Part shown: in pieces, positions 1-8,550 of the stretch
Numbering within the stretch: position 1 is the first letter of the stretch
Layout: each line of letters opens with the position of its first letter
DNA from: Aureitalea marina
Lineage (GTDB): Bacteria > Bacteroidota > Bacteroidia > Flavobacteriales > Flavobacteriaceae
Assembly (NCBI RefSeq): GCF_002943755.1
Contig: NZ_MQUB01000001.1
Coordinates: 124,001 to 188,000, forward strand
Direction: 5' to 3'
DNA: 64,000 bases
The notes under the pieces: model-generated
What the model was told of the DNA's origin: nothing
The model's input: only the letters and a program-made list of their open reading frames with translations
Database searches by the model: none
Made by a program: the position numbers and the translations under genes

Positions 1-162
1 CAGGTCGCGGTAATGTTTGACCAAAGTGCCACCTACTTCCTCCATCAGATCACCACCCCAAAAACGGATCTCGGCCTCGGGATCCAGGTCCAAAAGCTGC
101 TTCATCAGGTTGGACCCATGCAGGTCACCAGATGCCTCACCGGCTATGATGTAGTACTTCAT
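1..162 (-). CDS. lpxB: Lipid-A-disaccharide synthase, N-terminal part (cut by window edge)
   Basis: Only the first 54 codons lie in the window. The reading MKYYIIAGEASGDLHG is the characteristic N-terminus of LpxB, the GT19 glycosyltransferase that joins UDP-2,3-diacylglucosamine and lipid X to make the lipid A disaccharide at the inner membrane. The ATG at 160-162 directly abuts the stop codon of the upstream small membrane protein (163-165), so the two are almost certainly co-transcribed, with surE in front. The protein continues beyond position 1, so catalytic and C-terminal regions cannot be judged. The identification rests on the N-terminal GEASGD motif and on the surE neighbourhood usual in this group. 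Confidence 0.88.
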   Translation of the reverse strand, partial: MKYYIIAGEASGDLHGSNLMKQLLDLDPEAEIRFWGGDLMEEVGGTLVKHYRDL

Positions 163-450
163 CTACAGGAAATATATCAAATAGGATGAAATGGCCGCTA
201 CAAAGGTCGCCAATAAGACCCCACGAGCCCGATAATCCCGATTAATTTTCAAGAATCCGAAGAATGCAGCCAAGTTAGGCAATGCACCCAGGGTGATTAA
301 CATCCACAGGTTGTCGGATTCCCAGTAGAACCTCAAAGTCTGCTCCCAATCACTTCCCTTGACATAACCAATGATCAACGCGCAGACAAGCACTCCTAAT
401 CCATTGACAATAAGTCCAGTAATAAAGCCGATTCCAATTTCCTTCTTCAT
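163..450 (-). CDS. Small conserved membrane protein between surE and lpxB
   Basis: This 95-residue protein has about three hydrophobic segments (roughly residues 7-27, 48-66 and 76-95) joined by short polar loops, one of which contains WESDNLW. I do not recognise a domain with known function. It sits 13 bp after surE and its stop codon touches the lpxB start, so it is part of a surE-x-lpxB unit and probably resides in the inner membrane. A role connected with envelope or lipid A synthesis is only inferred from position. Confidence 0.75.
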   Translation of the reverse strand: MKKEIGIGFITGLIVNGLGVLVCALIIGYVKGSDWEQTLRFYWESDNLWMLITLGALPNLAAFFGFLKINRDYRARGVLLATFVAAISSYLIYFL

Positions 451-463
451 ATAGTATCTGCGG

Positions 464-1240
464 TTATTGGCTAAAATTCCAGTTGTTCAACTGGTTCAAA
501 GCCTGGTAAGCCGTCATGTCGAACTGAACCGGAACCACCGAAATATAATCGTTGGCCAGCGCCCACTCGTCTGTATCTTCTCCTTTGTCGTTATTCACAA
601 AGTCTCCGCTGAGCCAGTAATACTCTCGCCCCAGAGGATTCACTCGTTTATCAAATCGTTCCACCCAGTGAGCATCAGCCTGCCTGCATACTTTGATTCC
701 TTTGATACCCTCCTTGGATACCTTCGGGAAATTCACATTTAGTACCACTCCGGTCGGAAGCCCGTGCTCAAGGCATTGCTTAGCTAGGATCTCAACATGT
801 TCCAGAACCGGTTCAAAGTCGGCTTCCAAGGAGTAATCCAACAAGGAGAAACCAATGGAAGGGATTCCTTGGGTTCCGGCCTCAACTGCCGCACTCATAG
901 TCCCGCTGTACAGCACGTTGATGGACGAATTGCTCCCATGATTGATACCGCTGACACAGAGATCCGGTTTACGGCCAAGGATCTCGTTTACCGCTAGCTT
1001 GACACAATCTACGGGTGTCCCACTACAACGATATTCCTTTTGAGGGGCGTCTTTGTCCACTACGACCGCGTCGCAGTACAAGGTATCATTGACCGTAATA
1101 GCATGTCCCATTCCACTTTGTGGTGAATCCGGGGCCACAACACATACGGTTCCCAGTTTATTCATCACCTTGATCAGGGCACGGATCCCGGGAGCGGTGA
1201 TCCCGTCATCGTTGGTCACTAAGATCAGTGGTTTTTCCAT
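464..1240 (-). CDS. surE: 5'/3'-nucleotidase SurE
   Basis: A 258-residue SurE, close to the family norm of about 250-260. The N-terminal ILVTNDDGITAPGI motif carries the metal-binding Asp pair. SGTPVDCVKLA and the SGINHGSN segment complete the active site that hydrolyses nucleoside monophosphates and short polyphosphates in the cytoplasm. The ATG at 1240 is the only start that keeps the beta-strand before NDDG. It heads a minus-strand unit with the small membrane protein and lpxB. Upstream on the minus strand is TATTTTAG, one base from the Bacteroidota -7 consensus TAnnTTTG. Confidence 0.96.
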   Translation of the reverse strand: MEKPLILVTNDDGITAPGIRALIKVMNKLGTVCVVAPDSPQSGMGHAITVNDTLYCDAVVVDKDAPQKEYRCSGTPVDCVKLAVNEILGRKPDLCVSGINHGSNSSINVLYSGTMSAAVEAGTQGIPSIGFSLLDYSLEADFEPVLEHVEILAKQCLEHGLPTGVVLNVNFPKVSKEGIKGIKVCRQADAHWVERFDKRVNPLGREYYWLSGDFVNNDKGEDTDEWALANDYISVVPVQFDMTAYQALNQLNNWNFSQ

Positions 1241-1387
1241 GGCTTGTTTACGGCTTGATTCTATTCGCTAAAATACGAGCTTTAAATGGCTTGTTAACCC
1301 CCTGAAATTCAATTTTCCGTTTAACAAAAAATTAGTACCGGGTGTCAGGCATGGCACGGTTTTTTCTCTATTTTAGGGGTTTAAAAG

Positions 1388-3537
1388 ATGCTGAGTATGC
1401 GATTAATGAAAAAGAATCTCAAAGTATTGTTCCTTGCCGTGCTTGTTGCTGCAGCCTCCTGCAGTTTTACAACCCGTGAATTTGAGGACAATGATAAAGA
1501 TAAATTACTGATCGATCTGATCACCTATGTGTTGGAACGCGGACATTATTCTCCCAAGGATATGGACGATGAATTCTCCGCAGGTGTATACGACGATTTC
1601 CTCACCACCATGGATCCCCTCAAGCGATACTTCCTGGAATCTGACATGGAAGAGTTTGCCCAATATCGCCTGCAGATCGACGATCAATTACAGCAAAAGG
1701 ATCTAACCTTCTTTAATCTGGTTTATACACGTTTTGCACAACGTCAAAGTGAAGCTCAAGGCTATTACAAGGAAATATTAGATCAACCTTTCGATTACTC
1801 CAAGCAGGAGCAGATCGATGTGGATTACGAGAATATGACTTATGCTAAGTCTAAAAAAGACCTGAAGGAACGTTGGAGGAAGCAACTGAAATTCACAGCC
1901 ATTGGGAATTTCTATGATCTGATGGAGGAGGAGAAGGAAAAGGTAGAGAATGAAGAGGGCTATACCGCCACTCCCGAAAGCGAGCTGGAAGAAAAGGCCC
2001 GTACTACCTCCAGAACTTCGATGGATGAATATTTCGATTTTACCAACGACCTGGAGCGCAAGGATTACTTCGCCAATTTCCTGAATAGTGTGGTCATGGA
2101 ATTCGATCCGCATACCAATTATTTCGCACCGCCGGATCGGGACCGTTTTGACTTGCGGATGAGTGGAAAGTTAGAGGGAATTGGTGCCCGATTACAAAAA
2201 AGAAACGATTATATCCGGATAGTGGAAGTAATCAGTGGTGGTCCGGCCTGGCGTGGAGAGCACATCGAGGTTGGCGACCAGATCATGAAGGTGAAACAAG
2301 AAGATGAGGACGAAGCGGTCAGCGTGGTGGGCATGCGTCTGGACGATGCCGTGAAGCTGATCAAAGGCCCAAAGGTACCAAGGTGACCCTTACCATCAAG
2401 CGAGTAGATGGAACCGTAGAGGATGAGGTCATCACCCGAGATGTCGTCGAATTGGAAGAGACCTATGCTAAGTCCACCGTGATCCAAAAGGATGAGCGCA
2501 AATTTGGACTGGTCAATCTACCGGCATTTTACTTCGATATGGACAATTACAAGGACCGAAATGCAGCCACCGATGTTCGTAAGGAGATCGAGCAGCTCAA
2601 GTCTGAAGGCATGGAAGGTCTGGTACTGGATCTGCGCGATAATGGTGGAGGTTCGCTACGCACTGCCGTAGACATTGCCGGTCTGTTTATCGAAGCAGGC
2701 CCGGTGGTCCAGGTAGCTTCCAGCGGAGAAAAGAAAGAGGTACTTAAGGATCGTAGTGGAGATGTCCTATGGGATGGTCCCTTGGTGATCCTGGTCAATG
2801 AGCTTTCAGCCTCTGCCAGTGAGATCCTTGCGGCTGCCATGCAAGATTACAAACGCGGTATCATCATTGGGAGTAAGCAGTCCTATGGAAAGGGAACGGT
2901 ACAGAACATGATCGATCTGAACCAGTGGTTGCGCAAGAATGATCTGGGAGACATGGGGGCCCTTAAACTGACCACCCAAAAGTTCTATCGCGTCAACGGA
3001 GGTTCAACTCAATTGGAGGGTGTGAAGAGTGACGTGATTATGCCAGATCGATATTCGTATATCGATATTGGAGAGCGCGATTATGACAATCCATTGCCCT
3101 ATGATAAAATTACCCCAGCCGATTATGACGTCTGGGATGGGTACATAGACTATGAGGCGACCATTGCGAAGAGTAAATCTCGTATGGATCAAAGCCCACA
3201 AGTACAACTGATCGAAGAAAATGCCCGATACATCAAAGATCGAAATGAAGAGACTATGATCGATCTGAGTTACGAGGCCTATGTAGCCGATATCGATAAG
3301 CGCAGGGAGGAGTCCAAGCGATTCGACGCCATACGCGAATACGACAATAAGTTGTCTTATACTTCACTTCCTTATGAAGTAGAATTGATGCGTCAGGATA
3401 CCACCTTGCGTGAGAAGCGGAAACGTTGGCATAAAAACTTGGCTGGGGACATTTATGTTGAAGAAGCCGTAAACGTATTACAAGACCTTAAAATGAGTAA
3501 TATCCGTCAGGGAAAGGTTGCCGAGATCAAGAATTAG
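1388..3537 (+). pseudogene. prc: Carboxy-terminal (tail-specific) protease, interrupted by a frameshift
   Basis: Two adjacent reading frames encode one Prc/Tsp protease. The first (1388-2386, 332 aa) has a lipoprotein-like signal ending AAASC, a long N-terminal helical domain and the start of the PDZ domain (GIGARLQKRNDYIRIVEV). It stops at 2384-2386. The second (from about 2376 to 3537) completes the PDZ domain and has the S41 catalytic core, with NELSASASEI (catalytic Ser) and SYGKGTVQ (catalytic Lys), then the C-terminal domain. Adding one G to the GG at 2374-2375 restores IKGPKGTKVTLT and a protein of about 716 residues, normal for the family. The break is therefore probably a sequencing error rather than true decay. 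Expected role: periplasmic removal of C-terminally tagged or misfolded proteins. ATG at 1406 is an equally good start. Confidence 0.88.
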
Positions 3538-3586
3538 CAGCTTTGAAATCGTGGCGTGATTACCTCGGATTGCCTACCTTTAGTGC

Positions 3587-4696
3587 GTGGCAGAACGGTC
3601 AAACTCATTAACCAGAATAGCGCTCCGAAAGTTTCTCAGGAACTTTTGGGGCGTTGTTAGTTTAAGCTTTCTTGGGGTTTGTGTCCTGGTAGCCATTTTT
3701 GCCTATGCTTTGGCGCCAGATAATTCTCGGAATGCCAACGAGATGCACCTTTCACTTCAGAGCCGATCCCCTGGCTTCCAGGTGCGCATGCTGACCATTC
3801 CTGGTGATGAGATCGAACAAAGTCCCGTGTCCGTATTTTTCTTGGGGCGAAAGACCACTTCTACTGAGATCCCTATAAGTCTTGTCAAAATTACCGATTC
3901 AGGTATCCAGGTGACTGAATACACTGGAGATGAGAGTAAAGGCCTGACAAAGAATTTGCCATTGGAACGTTTTCCTTTGGCTCGATCTCCTGAACAAATT
4001 TCCAGGTACTATATCGAGGATAGGACCTTCCACTTGGGGACGGACAAATACGGCAGGGATTTGCTTTCCCGCATGTTGATAGGGATCCGTATATCACTTT
4101 CTATCGGTTTTGTGGCTGTATTTATTTCACTACTCATTGGGATAACGCTCGGGGCTGTGGCTGGTTATTATGGAGGCAGGGTGGACAATGCCATTATGTG
4201 GCTCATCAATGTGACTTGGTCCATTCCGACGCTGCTCTTGGTCATCGCCATCACTTTGGCCCTGGGTAAAGGATTCTGGCAGGTTTTCATCGCGGTCGGA
4301 CTGACCATGTGGGTGGAAGTGGCCCGGGTGGTACGCGGCCAGGTGATGAGTGTCAAGCAAATGCAGTATGTGACTGCAGCCAAGGCCTTGGGATATACCA
4401 ACTGGCGTATCATTACCCGTCATGTCTTGCCCAATAGCCTGGCACCGGTGATCATTATTTCGGCGGCCAACTTTGCCTCTGCTATCCTTATCGAAAGCGG
4501 TTTGAGCTTCCTAGGAATAGGCGCCCAGCCACCCATGCCCAGTTGGGGCGGGATCATCAAGGATCACTACGCCTATATCATCTTGGGTAAACCCTATTTA
4601 GCCATCATTCCCGGTTTGGCCATCATGAGTTTGGTCATGGCCTTTATGCTAATGGGCAATGCCCTGAGGGATGCGTTGGATGTGCGATCGAGTTAG
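3587..4696 (+). CDS. ABC transporter permease, oligopeptide/dipeptide (OppC/DppC) type
   Basis: A 369-residue inner-membrane permease. One N-terminal transmembrane helix (about 22-45) is followed by a periplasmic insertion of roughly 100 residues, then the five-helix BPD_transp_1 core. The EAA-type loop that contacts the ATPase is visible as TAAKALGYTNWRIITRHVLPN, with the conserved P-A-P-x-x-x-x-W-G signature near the end (AQPPMPSWGG). The N-terminal RxxLRNFWGV matches the OppC_N domain. The start is GTG. The binding protein, partner permease and ATPases are not adjacent, so the substrate cannot be inferred. Its TAG stop interlocks with the stop of the convergent hlyD-like gene (4-bp overlap), leaving no room for a terminator. 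Confidence 0.9.
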   Translation: MAERSNSLTRIALRKFLRNFWGVVSLSFLGVCVLVAIFAYALAPDNSRNANEMHLSLQSRSPGFQVRMLTIPGDEIEQSPVSVFFLGRKTTSTEIPISLVKITDSGIQVTEYTGDESKGLTKNLPLERFPLARSPEQISRYYIEDRTFHLGTDKYGRDLLSRMLIGIRISLSIGFVAVFISLLIGITLGAVAGYYGGRVDNAIMWLINVTWSIPTLLLVIAITLALGKGFWQVFIAVGLTMWVEVARVVRGQVMSVKQMQYVTAAKALGYTNWRIITRHVLPNSLAPVIIISAANFASAILIESGLSFLGIGAQPPMPSWGGIIKDHYAYIILGKPYLAIIPGLAIMSLVMAFMLMGNALRDALDVRSS

Positions 4697-5979
4697 CTGT
4701 TAAAAATTCCACGCAATTGGTAGAAAAACCGCTCTAAAAGCCTGAGGTCCTCTGTGATGATCTCTGCCGTTCCACTTAACTCGCTTCTAAACGGTATCTC
4801 GATTTCATAGGAGGTCAATAAGCGGTCGGGAAGGCTAGCTTTTATCATATAGAAACCGTCCTCATTAGGGATGGCAGACATTGAGCTAACTGTGGCGTTT
4901 AGTTTACCATATTCTTCTTCAGGATAGTTGTGGAGTTTTATATTTACCCGTTGTCCCGGTGCAATTTTACCGGAGTTGTGAATAGGTGCTTTAATATGAG
5001 CAATGAAAGCCCTCGATTCTTCGGGTACAATGGTAAAGAGAAGATCTCCTTGTGAGATATACTGATCCTCATTCCAAATGTTGACCAATGAAACTCGACC
5101 GGAACGATTTGCCCGAAGCACATACTTTAGATCCCAGGTTCTCAATGCTTCTTTCAGTTGTATGAGTGACTGCACTACTTTCTTGGCCAGCCTAACATCA
5201 TTTATCTCACCATTAATCTGTAATTGTGTGGCATTTCCTGAGGTTTCCGACAAATTCTGACGGATCTGGGAGATACTCAAATCCAGATTGCGCATGTTCT
5301 TTTCCTGATCCAGAAATTCTAGTTTTTTCCGTTCAATTTCGTTCAGAGAGATCACCCCTTTTTTATAGAGGTACTCGTTGCGCTCATACTCGTTTTTGGA
5401 TAGCTCCATTTTACGGGCGTCGATTGACTTTTGTGCTTCCAGATTGGCCAGTCTCAGCCTTAATTGTGATTGAGCAAGTTCATTGGAACTGAGCTCATTT
5501 GAAAGGGGATCTAAAGTTCTGGATAGACGGTATTCAATGTAATCATTTTGGAAAACCACAAAAGCCGATGAGATCTCCCCCAAAGACAATCCGGGCAATT
5601 GCTCTAAAGGAAATTCCAAGGGACTATTCATGATGTTTATGGTATCCAGTATTGCCTTAAGGAAGAGTACATCTTCCAACTGAGCCGTATTATCCAACAT
5701 GGCCAGGACAGTTCCCTTAGAAACTTGTTGATTGTCGCTCACCAACAAGGTCTTTAGCTTTCCTGAGCTTTGGGCATACTCCTTTTGTGGGGGATTCGGG
5801 GATGTTACAATTGCTTCAGTTTCAATAATATCAGGGTACTGAATAAACCAGGTGAACAGGAAGAAAAAGACAAAAAGTAGCAGCAGAATCCCATTTCCCC
5901 AGATTAGCATCCAGTTAGGGGGTTTGTTCAGGATGTCCTGAACTTCTGTACTTCTTTCCTGCTGATTATTCAATGGCAT
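4693..5979 (-). CDS. HlyD-family secretion adaptor of the peptide exporter
   Basis: 428 residues: a short cytoplasmic tail, one transmembrane helix (about 27-49), a lipoyl-type barrel half, a long coiled-coil region (about 150-270, rich in Leu/Glu/Asn heptads), and a second barrel (SGRVSLVNIWNEDQYISQGD). This is the layout of the HlyD/bacteriocin-type membrane fusion proteins that bridge a type 1 ABC exporter to an outer-membrane channel. It starts 32 bp after the C39 peptidase/ABC transporter gene on the same strand, so it is the adaptor of that exporter. No TolC gene lies in the operon, so the channel must be encoded elsewhere. Confidence 0.92.
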   Translation of the reverse strand: MPLNNQQERSTEVQDILNKPPNWMLIWGNGILLLLFVFFFLFTWFIQYPDIIETEAIVTSPNPPQKEYAQSSGKLKTLLVSDNQQVSKGTVLAMLDNTAQLEDVLFLKAILDTINIMNSPLEFPLEQLPGLSLGEISSAFVVFQNDYIEYRLSRTLDPLSNELSSNELAQSQLRLRLANLEAQKSIDARKMELSKNEYERNEYLYKKGVISLNEIERKKLEFLDQEKNMRNLDLSISQIRQNLSETSGNATQLQINGEINDVRLAKKVVQSLIQLKEALRTWDLKYVLRANRSGRVSLVNIWNEDQYISQGDLLFTIVPEESRAFIAHIKAPIHNSGKIAPGQRVNIKLHNYPEEEYGKLNATVSSMSAIPNEDGFYMIKASLPDRLLTSYEIEIPFRSELSGTAEIITEDLRLLERFFYQLRGIFNS

Positions 5980-6011
5980 AATACTCCCTTTATTTATGAG
6001 CGTTAATTGTG

Positions 6012-8204
6012 CTATGCTCCAAGTTCTAATTGATTTTTAACCAGTTCATAATAATTCTTACGTTGAGCTACCAATTCGTTATGGGTCCCTTTTTCAATGA
6101 TCATCCCTTTGTCGAGCACCACAATTTGATCTGCGTTTTTGACGGTGCTTAAACGGTGCGCAATGACGACCACTGTTTTGTTCTCGAAGAATTTGTTGAG
6201 GTTCTCCATAATGGTCTTTTCGTTGTTGGAGTCCAGGGCAGAGGTGGCCTCATCAAAAAACAGCAGATCCGGGTTCTTGTAAACCGCTCTGGCAATCAAT
6301 AGCCGTTGTTTCTGTCCTGTGCTTAGTCCAACTCCTTCCATCCCTATCTGCGTTTCAAACTTCCTTGGCAATCCCAAGATGAATTGGCTGATATTGGCTA
6401 CTGATACGGCATGATGGAGTTTTTTCTGATCAATGATCTCTTCGCCTATAGCAATATTGTTGGCAATGGTGTCATTGAAAATATACCCTTCTTGCATGAC
6501 AACCCCGCAATGAGAGCGCCAGGTTTTGTTGGTGATATAATCCAAACTGTGTTCCCCTAAGTGTATCTGTCCATTTTGAGGGGCATAGAACTTGAGCAAT
6601 AGCTTCATTAAGGTGGTCTTACCACTACCGCTTGTGCCAACTATGGCCGTGATTTTATTGGCAGGAATGACCAAAGAAAGGTCACGAAGTACATTGTCAA
6701 AACTTCCTTGATAGCGAAAGTCAACATTTTCCAAGACAATGTCTTCTTGGAGATTTAGTTTTGTGATCCCTTGAAAATTGTCCTCATCCTCAGATTTTTT
6801 ATTGTGTATTTCGCCCAAGCGTTCCAAAGAGATCTTGGCATCTTGTAATTCACGAATAAAGACAATGAACTGTTCTATTGGACCATTAAGTTGTCCCACA
6901 ATGTACGAGATGGCCAGCATCATACCGAGTGTGATATTACCCTGAACCACTAGAGTAGCAGCAATCATAGTGACTACTATATTCTTTAGTTCATTGATGA
7001 GCGAGGATCCCACGCTCTGATATTGTTCCAAGGCCAGATTTTTCATCGAGATATTGAACAAGCGGGCTTGGACGTGTTCCCAGTTCCAGCGTTTTTGTCG
7101 CTCAGAATTGTGCAATTTGATCTCCTGCATCCCGTTGATGATCTCAATGACCTTACTTTGTTCCGAGCTCACTGCCGCAAATCGCTTATAGTCTAGTTCG
7201 CGACGCTTTTTAAGAAAAATAAGAACCCAGGAGAAATAGCATATACTACCGGTGATAAAGATGCCGAAAATCAAACCGCTATAATAAGCTAGAACAAAAC
7301 TAAATATCACAAAGGTCATCATGGAGAAGATAACCCGCAGGGATGAAGTAGTCAGAATTTGTTCTATCCTCCGATGGTCCTGAATGCGTTGTAGGATATC
7401 ACCGGTCATTTTACTGTCGAAGAAGGCAATGGGGAGGTTCATGAGTTTTAAAAAGAAATCCGAGATCAACGAGATATTGATCCGGGTACTTAGGTGCAAC
7501 AATATCCAACTACGAATTACTTCTATGGTGCTGCGTCCCAGGAAAAGCGCCACCTGAGCGAATAAGATCAGGTAAACAAAACCAATGTCCTGGTTTTTGA
7601 TTCCAACATCTACCACACTTTGAGTTAGAAAGGGAACCACCAACTGTAGTAAGCATCCGGCGCCCAGTCCAATGATTAGTTGCCACAAGAATTTTCGATA
7701 ACGGGCTACATAGGTGAACAGGTTTCTAAAGCCAAAGAATTGCTCACCATTCTCCGGGTCGAAATCCTTGAAACGAGCGGTTGGTTCGATCAAAAGAGCT
7801 ATCCCCTTGACTTCATTGACCGAACTGTTCCTTCCCATCCAACAGTCAAGGAATTCTCGCTCGCTAAATTTGATCAATCCGTATGCAGGATCGGAGAGGT
7901 AGTAATTGCCCTTTTTAATTTTGTATAATACGACAAAGTGATCGTTGTTCCAATGGACAATACAGGGTAAATCTGCCTTTTGAAGGGTCTTTAGGTCCAA
8001 CTTCACGCCTAGCGTACGCAGTCCAATTTTTTCTGCAGTCTCACTTAATGCCAATAACGAACTTCCTTCACGTGTAGTCTCACTGAGTCTGCGGAGTTCC
8101 GATAGAGAAATCGATTTCCCATGAAATTTGGCAATGATCCTCAGGCAAGTGGGGCCACAATCTTTGGCATCAGGTTGTCGATATGTGGGGAAGTTCTTTG
8201 TCAA
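6012..8204 (-). CDS. Peptidase-containing ABC transporter (C39 double-glycine peptidase, PCAT)
   Basis: 730 residues in three parts. Residues 1-125 form a C39 cysteine protease with C16 (KDCGPTC), H89 (WNNDHF) and D105 (LSDPA) all present, so it should cut double-glycine leaders. A six-helix ABC transmembrane domain follows (about 165-460). The C-terminal ABC ATPase has Walker A GTSGSGKTT, signature LSTGQKQR and Walker B LLFFDEATSALD. Family knowledge: such proteins cleave the leader of a bacteriocin-like peptide and export the core with ATP. The gene lies between the precursor peptide gene and the HlyD adaptor on the same strand. A strong hairpin in the 84-bp gap upstream may limit read-through from the precursor gene. 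Confidence 0.96.
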   Translation of the reverse strand: MTKNFPTYRQPDAKDCGPTCLRIIAKFHGKSISLSELRRLSETTREGSSLLALSETAEKIGLRTLGVKLDLKTLQKADLPCIVHWNNDHFVVLYKIKKGNYYLSDPAYGLIKFSEREFLDCWMGRNSSVNEVKGIALLIEPTARFKDFDPENGEQFFGFRNLFTYVARYRKFLWQLIIGLGAGCLLQLVVPFLTQSVVDVGIKNQDIGFVYLILFAQVALFLGRSTIEVIRSWILLHLSTRINISLISDFFLKLMNLPIAFFDSKMTGDILQRIQDHRRIEQILTTSSLRVIFSMMTFVIFSFVLAYYSGLIFGIFITGSICYFSWVLIFLKKRRELDYKRFAAVSSEQSKVIEIINGMQEIKLHNSERQKRWNWEHVQARLFNISMKNLALEQYQSVGSSLINELKNIVVTMIAATLVVQGNITLGMMLAISYIVGQLNGPIEQFIVFIRELQDAKISLERLGEIHNKKSEDEDNFQGITKLNLQEDIVLENVDFRYQGSFDNVLRDLSLVIPANKITAIVGTSGSGKTTLMKLLLKFYAPQNGQIHLGEHSLDYITNKTWRSHCGVVMQEGYIFNDTIANNIAIGEEIIDQKKLHHAVSVANISQFILGLPRKFETQIGMEGVGLSTGQKQRLLIARAVYKNPDLLFFDEATSALDSNNEKTIMENLNKFFENKTVVVIAHRLSTVKNADQIVVLDKGMIIEKGTHNELVAQRKNYYELVKNQLELGA

Positions 8205-8246
8205 GATGAATGATCAAAAATGGGATTCTACTGAACAATAAGTATC

Positions 8247-8265
8247 CCCCGGGTAAAACCCGGGG
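8247..8265 (-). terminator. Hairpin between precursor peptide and exporter genes
   Basis: An 8-bp perfect GC-rich stem, CCCCGGGT (8247-8254) pairing with ACCCGGGG (8258-8265), with a 3-nt loop. In the minus direction it follows the peptide gene and precedes the exporter gene. There is no strong T run after it, so it is probably an attenuating or mRNA-stabilising hairpin rather than a full terminator. It would give more precursor than exporter transcript. It begins 7 nt after the alternative stop at 8272 discussed in the findings. Confidence 0.6.
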
Positions 8266-8288
8266 ATAATTTTACTTAGCATCACAAG

Positions 8289-8471
8289 TTAGTTGTGGGC
8301 TGCAAGTACCACTGTAAGGGTTCTGCAAGGGACGGTAGCCATATGGCAACGATCGCCAGGTTGCTTACCTGCACAACCAGCAAAACACAGCGCGTCTCCA
8401 CCTTGGATGGCCTTTTGTTGATCTGAGTTCAATGTCTCAGCTCCTCTTAGGTTTTTGATATTCTTTAACAT
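8289..8471 (-). CDS. Double-glycine leader peptide precursor (bacteriocin-like), possibly frameshifted near its 3' end
   Basis: As written, 60 residues from ATG at 8471. The first 25 form a typical Bacteroidota GG leader (MLKNIKNLRGAETL, then QKAIQGG). The predicted core is DALCFAGCAGKQPGDRC and so on, with four cysteines. Cleavage after Gly-Gly by the adjacent C39 exporter is expected, and the upstream VKOR-thioredoxin protein may form its disulfides. I chose ATG 8471 over an upstream ATG at 8507 because leaders of this type begin MLKNI or MKNL. The C-terminal residues TLTVVLAAHN look unlike a secreted Cys-rich peptide. One added G at 8356-8357 would instead give a 41-residue core ending GTCSPQLTCDAK at 8272. 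Activity (antimicrobial or signal) is unknown. Confidence 0.75.
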   Translation of the reverse strand: MLKNIKNLRGAETLNSDQQKAIQGGDALCFAGCAGKQPGDRCHMATVPCRTLTVVLAAHN

Positions 8472-8550
8472 GATAATAGATTTACATTTTAATGATTCCC
8501 CGAACAATTAAGGACACTCGGGTCTATGTCCGCTCTTTTCGAAAAGTGTA

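Noticed and set aside
1241-1387. Possible regulatory RNA in the gap between surE and prc
   Set aside because: Only divergent near-consensus -7 boxes (TATTTTAG on each strand) are visible; no stable structure supports an RNA gene.
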